Assembly: GCA_036245525.1 (NCBI GenBank)
Contig: BTPG01000007.1
Coordinates: 167,175,805 to 167,239,804 of the forward strand
Origin: Semisulcospira habei
Lineage: Eukaryota > Mollusca > Gastropoda > Semisulcospiridae
Direction of reading: 5' to 3'
Length of the DNA stretch: 64,000 nucleotides
The position numbers were made by a program, and so were the translations under genes. This document shows positions 59,140 to 64,000 of the stretch, piece by piece (the stretch's first letter is position 1; every line of letters starts with the position of its first letter). Under the pieces are notes generated by a model, which worked only from the letters and a program-made list of their open reading frames with translations, had not been told where the DNA came from and did no database searches.

Positions 59140-59359
59140 GAGGCTTAACGTCCCGACAGCAACAAGATTTTCAGGACGTGCCTGCACTGCTTGTGAAAAA
59201 AAAACTAAACAGAATATTAAATGTATGTCGCCAGCCGGTATAATACGTTAAATAAACCCAAGACCATTTAGCAACACATGTCCAATATCAAGAGCTATAG
59301 GAAGCGCAGACAGTAGGGAGAGTTTAAAAAAGGAAAATACAGGTGAATGAACCAAAGGT
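59140..59359 (-). mobile_element. Second, truncated family H copy
   Basis: It starts GGCTTAACGTCCCGACAGC right after the first copy's duplication and stops at CCAAAGGTAGA, lacking the GC-rich end. Confidence 0.75.
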
Positions 59360-59546
59360 AGATACCGGTTCTGACCTGGAGCTCCCTGGTGAACTGCGAA
59401 TGCTTGTGTGCGCATGTAATTTATTGTGCATGTGTAAAAATGGAACACACTATTAGCAGTAATATCAATGTTGACAGACCGTTGCTCAAAGAATACTTGT
59501 ATCATTTTAATGATGGAGGTGTGGGGGGGAGGTGGCAGGTTGAGTT

Positions 59547-59860
59547 AACCCATAACATCCCGAGACCGATTTAAAGAAAAACTGCTTATTGTCAAACGTA
59601 GATTATATTAGTTATTACAGATTCAGAGAATAATCAAGCATTTTTATTCAAGGGTTAAGCACTCTGGCCCGCGACCGGCTGGAGGGATCTTGTTGTTGCC
59701 CTATGCGCCTTCGGCGTTATGGGCAGTAAGTAAGTTAGTTTGTTCAAGGGTGGTGCCAGAATAGCTGGCGCCTCAGGCGCCAAGCTATTCAGGCACCACC
59801 CTTGAACTATCATAGTTAACTTTATTTTAAAGTGGGTGTATCAGGATGAAAAGGGCTGAA
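59547..59860. mobile_element. Family E MITE containing an 88-bp insertion
   Basis: TTAACCCATAACATCCCGAG at the left; the left arm is interrupted at TTCAAGGG (59647-59654), and the hairpin resumes after a second TTCAAGGG. The right end is worn (GGATGAAAAGGGCTGAA). Confidence 0.8.
59647..59750 (+). mobile_element. Short SINE-like insertion with 8-bp target duplication
   Basis: The insert (59655-59742) is flanked by TTCAAGGG on both sides. It contains TGCCCTATGCGCCTTCGGCG and ends GGGCAGTAAGTAAGTTAG, a tail like the GTAAGTAAGTAAG end of the RTE LINEs, which suggests mobilisation by RTE machinery. Confidence 0.65.
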
Positions 59861-60482
59861 ATGCGGAAGAAGGGGTGGGTGTGACGGGAAAGGGTGGTGT
59901 GCAAGAGAGATTGAAAGTCTGAATCCAAATTAATAGTGATAAATTGCAGAGTATAATTCATTTGTATATTTTGCGAGATATGGACATAAGGTATCTTACA
60001 TTATAATAAACATCCTGAGACCATCAAATTTCAGTTTATTTTTTTCAGTATTTCTACTCATTTGTTTTACAATGTCATAAAGTTTTCAGTGGTTAATTTG
60101 CACCGAAAATCAAGTTCACAGAAATACAGCACCAAGTTCAACATATTGTAAATAAGCATGGAATGAAGAGAGAGACAGAAGAAGAACAAAAATAACTTGG
60201 CTTGGCATATCTGTGCATGAATGAAGACATTTTTGCCAGCCCTGTTATATAATATTGGACAAATGAAATTGACAGTGGTTGCAACAACTTGGACAAAACT
60301 TGAAATTCAAGAATCTCTACACATTCAACTATCAAAGAATGATTTCATATAATAAATTGTGCACACCTCATGAGTAATCAATGACTGTTTAAATCATTGT
60401 TCCCAGGCATCTCTCTCTCCCCCTCACACACGCACACACATACACACACCACTACCCATGCACTATGGAACCAATGCTTGCT
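59861..60482. other. Gene-free stretch
   Basis: AT-rich, with a CA run near 60425-60448. Nothing else recognised. Confidence 0.35.
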
Positions 60483-60740
60483 AGCCAAGGTCCAAAATCC
60501 CAGACCGCACGTGAATATTTCAGTTTATTGCACGATGGTCTACTGCGGACTGTACTTCAACAGAAAATACAGATCGGCAAAAAAGACCACAGTTCCCAGA
60601 ATAAGACCAGACATCATTTGCTGAAACAGAGCAACAGAAATGCAAACAGATTAGCCTAAGATGAACAGTGTATGTGTGTGTTGGTATGTGATTTTGGACC
60701 TTGTGGCCTAGATCTGTAAGGTCCAAAATCATTAACCACC
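60483..60740. repeat. Two family G copies, one partial
   Basis: AAGGTCCAAAATCCCAGACCG at 60490-60510 is a single arm; a full hairpin (GTGATTTTGGACCTTGTGG and GTAAGGTCCAAAATCA) lies at about 60688-60731. Confidence 0.6.
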
Positions 60741-61144
60741 ATAAACTAGATCTGCTTATCAAAATAAAACTGACAAAGTTAACAAACACGTACTAGTTCA
60801 ACATTGACAGAAAACACAGTACATTTACTTGTTGTTTTATTTATTATTTGAACTTAACCGATTTTAAATAATAACAATAAGAAAAAGAACAGCTCATATA
60901 CAGTGCAGTACAGTGTATCTTCTAAGATGAGGTCAAGGCGTTTTACATTCACATCTTTGAAATCATCTATAAACACAACTTATAGTAACACAGACATATA
61001 AAATAAAGATACACCATATGGCACACAAACTAAGCACATTCACACCATAAACACTTTTCTATGATGTGAAAAAATAAGGGGATGGGACAGTGCTTATGTT
61101 AAAGTAAACACCGAACACCTTATTTTCAATGATAGTTTTTCATT
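60741..61144. other. Gene-free stretch
   Basis: AT-rich DNA, no gene or repeat family recognised. Confidence 0.35.
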
Positions 61145-61317
61145 TTAACCCTTTTCATCCTGATACACCCATTGCTCAAAATAAATTTGACAGATAAGGG
61201 TGGTGACAGAATAGCTTGGTGCCTAAGGTGCCAAGCTATTCTGGCACCACCTTTGAACTAACATGGTTGATCTATCTCCTAATCTGTAACGTAGTCTTTA
61301 CATGACAATAAGTAAAT
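61145..61317. mobile_element. Family E MITE cut by the DIRS-like element
   Basis: TTAACCCTTTTCATCCTGATAC, the hairpin (AGCTTGGTGCCTAAGG) and the TCTAATCTGTAACGTAG block are present; then, where the right end should follow, the DIRS-like terminal repeat begins. The missing right end is not in the window. Confidence 0.75.
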
Positions 61318-61633
61318 ATTCATTTTTCTCTAAAAGGTATTTTTTCGAAAAATACTTACCGATGACATGACTTTATGGAAATGTCTACTTCTAGCTCAAT
61401 TTTAGCCTACTTACCCGTTGTGTGCCCACACAACCCGGGAGGCACTCGGGGAACCCCCCTAGAGGGGCCGAGAGTTGTCTCCCGTTTCCCGCCTTACCGG
61501 CTCCGGTCACGAGACCGGCCAGTTTTTTCTGATACTTCGCTCGAAAGCGGCAAGCGGGGCAGGAGGGAGGGTCCTCCGAGTCATGTCATCGGTAAGTATT
61601 TTTCGAAAAAATACCTTTTAGAGAAAAATGAAT
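61318..61633. repeat. DIRS-like terminal repeat and internal complementary arm
   Basis: Positions 61318-61372 and 61579-61633 are exact 55-base inverted repeats, separated by 206 bases. A further direct match of 23 bases (ACCGATGACATGACTTTATGGAA) recurs at 61653-61675. In DIRS elements an internal complementary region pairs with the termini to restore the ends. Confidence 0.85.
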
Positions 61634-61756
61634 TTGTTTCCTCAAAAACATTACCGATGACATGACTTTATGGAAGAATTGCGATGAGGAGGAGGGTGCC
61701 GCGCAACTCTTAATGGTAAACAGCGCCGTCCTCCCAGTCGCAACCTCCCGACAATT

Positions 61757-62900
61757 TTAGCGAAGTGCATAGATTGGCGCCGGGAGGGAGTGTTGCGCCG
61801 CGGCGATGTCCCTCACTAGTGCGAGATTCTCTCTTTGGCCTGCCAGGTCCCTGAGGTAGAAGCGGGCGAATACAGATTCAGTCTGCCAGCCCACGGCTGC
61901 CACGATGTCCTTGACAGCGCAGTTTCGGTCAAAAGCGAGGCTCGTGGCCATGGCTCGTACCTCATGTGCGCGAACGAATGTGCAGCCTCTTCGCTCCCTG
62001 CGGGGAGATATCTTGATACGCGGAGCGTATAACCCATCGGAGCCAGGACGAGATCGTCTGGGCTGTTATGTCATTCCTGCTGGGTCTCAGAGGTAGGAAG
62101 AGGTGCGAACGCCCTCTGCGGAAGGCTTTAGATCGTCGCAGATAAACTCTAAGGGCGCGCACGGGATCCTGTTGCCTGGTCTCCTGAGACAGAGGGTTGG
62201 TTCTTAGCGGCCGTAAGGTGATAACCTGAGGTGCCGTCAGAGGAGACCTGTTCTTGGCCAGGAAGGCAGGGTCAGTGAGGAGTTGAACAGACCCATCCGC
62301 TCGGAACTGTAGGCAGGTAGGCCGCGCCGAGAGTGCGTGTAGCTCACTCACCCGAGAGGCGGTAGCAAGGGCCAGCAGGAAGCACGTCTTCGTGTCACAT
62401 CTGCGAAACGGGCCAAGGTAAGGGTTCAAATCTGTCAGAATTTAACCACGTTAGCACCCAGGGCAGGTCCCAGCGGGGAAGGAGTGAGCGGTGTGTTGGG
62501 CGCTGGATGCCGAAGTGACCCATAAGGTCGGCTACGTCTTTGCAGGCGCCCGGGTCTGGGTGTCCAAGGTGTCAATAAGTGTCAGCGATCATGGACAGGT
62601 AACCCCTCACGGTGATGGGGGCCAGGCCTAAGTCTCGAAAGAGCCAGAGGAAGAAGTCCGCCCGCTGAGGATTAGTCAGTTCCGTGGGTGACAGGCCGTG
62701 CTCAGAGCACCAGGAACACAGGACTCGCCACTTTCCCTCGTAGACTCGGATGGTGGAAGGTCTGCGGGCCGAAGCGATCGCCTCCACTGCTGCACCCGAG
62801 TAGCCTCTAGCTCCGAGGGCTTGCCGCACAACCTCCAGGCGTGAAGGAGGAGCCGCTCCGGGCAGGGGTGGAACAGCGGCTGACGCGGTTGCTTGAGCAT
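61757..62900 (-). pseudogene. DIRS-like tyrosine recombinase
   Basis: The N-terminal core-binding part is in the frame near 62572-62900 (RRPSTIRVYEGKWRVLCSWC, QRADFFLWLFRDLGLAPITV). After a break near 62570 come LMGHFGIQRPTHRSLLPRWD in one frame and, after another near 62430, FLLALATASRVSELHALS with the first catalytic Arg. The His-x-x-Arg box is AHEVRAMATS (near 61950-61980) and the nucleophile is the Tyr of VFARFYLRDLAG (near 61840). All signature residues are visible but the frame is shifted at least three times, so this copy is inactive. The family cuts and joins circular cDNA into the genome. Confidence 0.85.
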
Positions 62901-64000
62901 GGTGCGTGGGGCGGGAAGCAGCAGGGGCGGGTCCGTGGCGAGGCTGAGAAGGTCGGTGGTCCAGGAGCGGTTCCAGGCGAACGGCGCAACTAACAGCAGG
63001 ACCGCCGAGCAGCCCCGCAGCTTGAGAAGGACTTTGGGTACAAGAACCGTCGGGGGGAAGGCGTAAGCCACCAGGCCGTCCCAGGGAATGGAGAGTGCAT
63101 CGACCGCCCAGGCAAGTGGATCGGGAATCGGGGAGACGAAGAGCGGCAGCTGATGGTTCCACCTCGTGGCGAACAAGTCGACCTGGGGAGTCTCCCACCG
63201 GGAACAGATCATCCGAAAGATGTCCTGCCGAAGGGTCCATTCCGTGTGCAGGAGCTGGCCGCGGCGAGACAGCGAGTCGGCTAAGACATTCAGGTGTCTG
63301 GGGATGTGTCGGGCTCGAATGGTAATACCCCGGTCCTCGCACCAACGCATCATCCGGTAGAGGGGCCTACAAAGGTCGGGAGCGAGTGCCACCTTGTTTC
63401 TGGATGTAAGCCACCATAGTCGTGTTGTCCGAGAGGACGAGTAGCTCCTGGTGTCTGAGGAGATCCTCCCAGAACTGCAGGGCTTGCCACACAGCCTGCA
63501 TCTCCAGCCCATTGATGTGAGTGTGCGCTAAGTCCGCGGGCCAGGGCCCCGAAGTCGAGAGGAACCGAGGAAGGAGATGGGCGCCCCACCCAGTGAGGCT
63601 GGCGTCGACACAAAGCGAGGTCTGGGGTGGAGGGGCGGCCAGGGGAACTCCCGACGCTAGCCACGAGTGGTCGGTCCACCGACGAAGATGAGGCAGCAGC
63701 ATCTGGGGCACCAGAACCAACGTCGTTAAGTCGCCTGACGACGGGCGCCAATGGAGTAGGAGATGCAGCTGGATCGGCCGGGAGTAGAGACGACCTAGGG
63801 GGATAAGGTCCGCTGCGGCGTTCAGCAGGCCCAAGCTGGAGCCCGACTCTGGCGGGGCCACGTCCTGTCGTGCTAACTGACCGGCTAGGTCCGCAATCTT
63901 CTGGATCCGGGGGGGGCTGGGAGGCGCACCGTGTTGAGGTCGGTCGCAAATTCCATGCCCAGGTGCACGAAGCGGCGGGACAGCGAGAGATCCGACTTGC
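62676..64000 (-). pseudogene. DIRS-like reverse transcriptase end and RNase H
   Basis: At the right edge the minus strand reads RRFVHLGMEFATDLNTVRLP and RIQKIADLAGQLARQDVAPP, the end of the reverse transcriptase, then LGLLNAAADLIPLGRLYSRP. RNase H blocks follow: SLCVDASLTGWGAHL (Asp), HINGLEMQAVWQAL (Glu), ELLVLSDNTTMVAYI (Asp). After a one-base shift near 63375 the frame continues with PRHLNVLADSLSRRGQ (last catalytic Asp) and TPQVDLFATRWNHQLPLFVS, typical of DIRS. The 3' part overlaps the recombinase start in another frame. Confidence 0.85.

Larger units (their letters stand above)
61318..64000 (-). mobile_element. DIRS-like tyrosine-recombinase retrotransposon, 3' part
   Basis: Read on the minus strand from the right edge: end of the reverse transcriptase, RNase H, tyrosine recombinase, an internal region with sequence complementary to the terminus, and the terminal repeat at 61318. 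This order is that of DIRS-type elements, which integrate through a circular intermediate and make no target duplication. The reading frames overlap as is usual for the group but are also broken by shifts. The element is GC-rich compared with its flanks. Its 5' end lies beyond 64000. Confidence 0.85.

Noticed and set aside
61757..62900. Tyrosine recombinase as a phage or bacterial integrase
   Set aside because: It follows reverse transcriptase and RNase H blocks in the DIRS order, with FYLRDL around the catalytic Tyr and DIRS-type terminal structure.

Overview
The window looks like a piece of a gastropod mollusc genome (inference). It has intron-containing single-copy genes, very long TTAA-flanked palindromes, a varied set of non-LTR retrotransposons (RTE, L2/CR1, I-like with RNase H, L1/Tx1-like), a Penelope-like element, a DIRS-like tyrosine-recombinase retrotransposon, and abundant CA, GA, AAT and poly-C tracts. 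No bacterial or viral gene was seen.

Only two host genes could be modelled, and they sit head to head around 43663-43969. On the minus strand, a three-exon gene (36095-43662) encodes a predicted 344-residue type II membrane protein with an FkbM-type methyltransferase domain. On the plus strand, an eight-exon gene (43970-53644) encodes a predicted 811-residue RPUSD4-like mitochondrial RNA pseudouridine synthase with an unusually long N-terminal region. All splice phases join without a break in both models.

Repeat families are named by letter here. Family A has a hairpin built on GCAAGAGGCATAGATCCTCA and ends TTAACCCCTTCACTGCC. Families B, E and F share a core hairpin around AGCTTGGCGCC but have different ends. 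Family C is built on GGTAGCGGTTTTTGTCGCGA. Family D is built on GCCGCCTCCGGAT. Families I and J are short palindromes. All of these lie between TTAA sites and begin or end mostly with CCC/GGG, as piggyBac-type non-autonomous elements do. Family G is a short hairpin (GGTCTGTGATTTTGGACC) without clear TTAA flanks. Family H is a retroposon of about 350-390 bp with 11-13 bp target duplications. Family K is a giant foldback. Families M, N and O are longer dispersed repeats that often act as insertion targets.

Layout: 1-8500 TTAA elements, tandem repeats and AT-rich DNA; 8523-11022 L2-like LINE; 12522-19317 nearly full-length I-like LINE with gag, endonuclease, RT and RNase H; 19360-23543 TTAA elements and palindromes; 23760-26200 an L1-like LINE nested in another repeat; 26300-35821 TTAA elements, a 312-bp palindrome and LINE tails; 36095-43662 methyltransferase gene with an RTE LINE in its large intron; 43970-53644 RPUSD4-like gene with Penelope, hAT-like and TTAA elements in its introns; 54200-61317 retroposons, a CR1-like ORF1 remnant and TTAA elements; 61318-64000 the 3' part of a GC-rich DIRS-like element that runs off the right edge. 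The window records several layers of insertion into insertion, many with recognisable target duplications.
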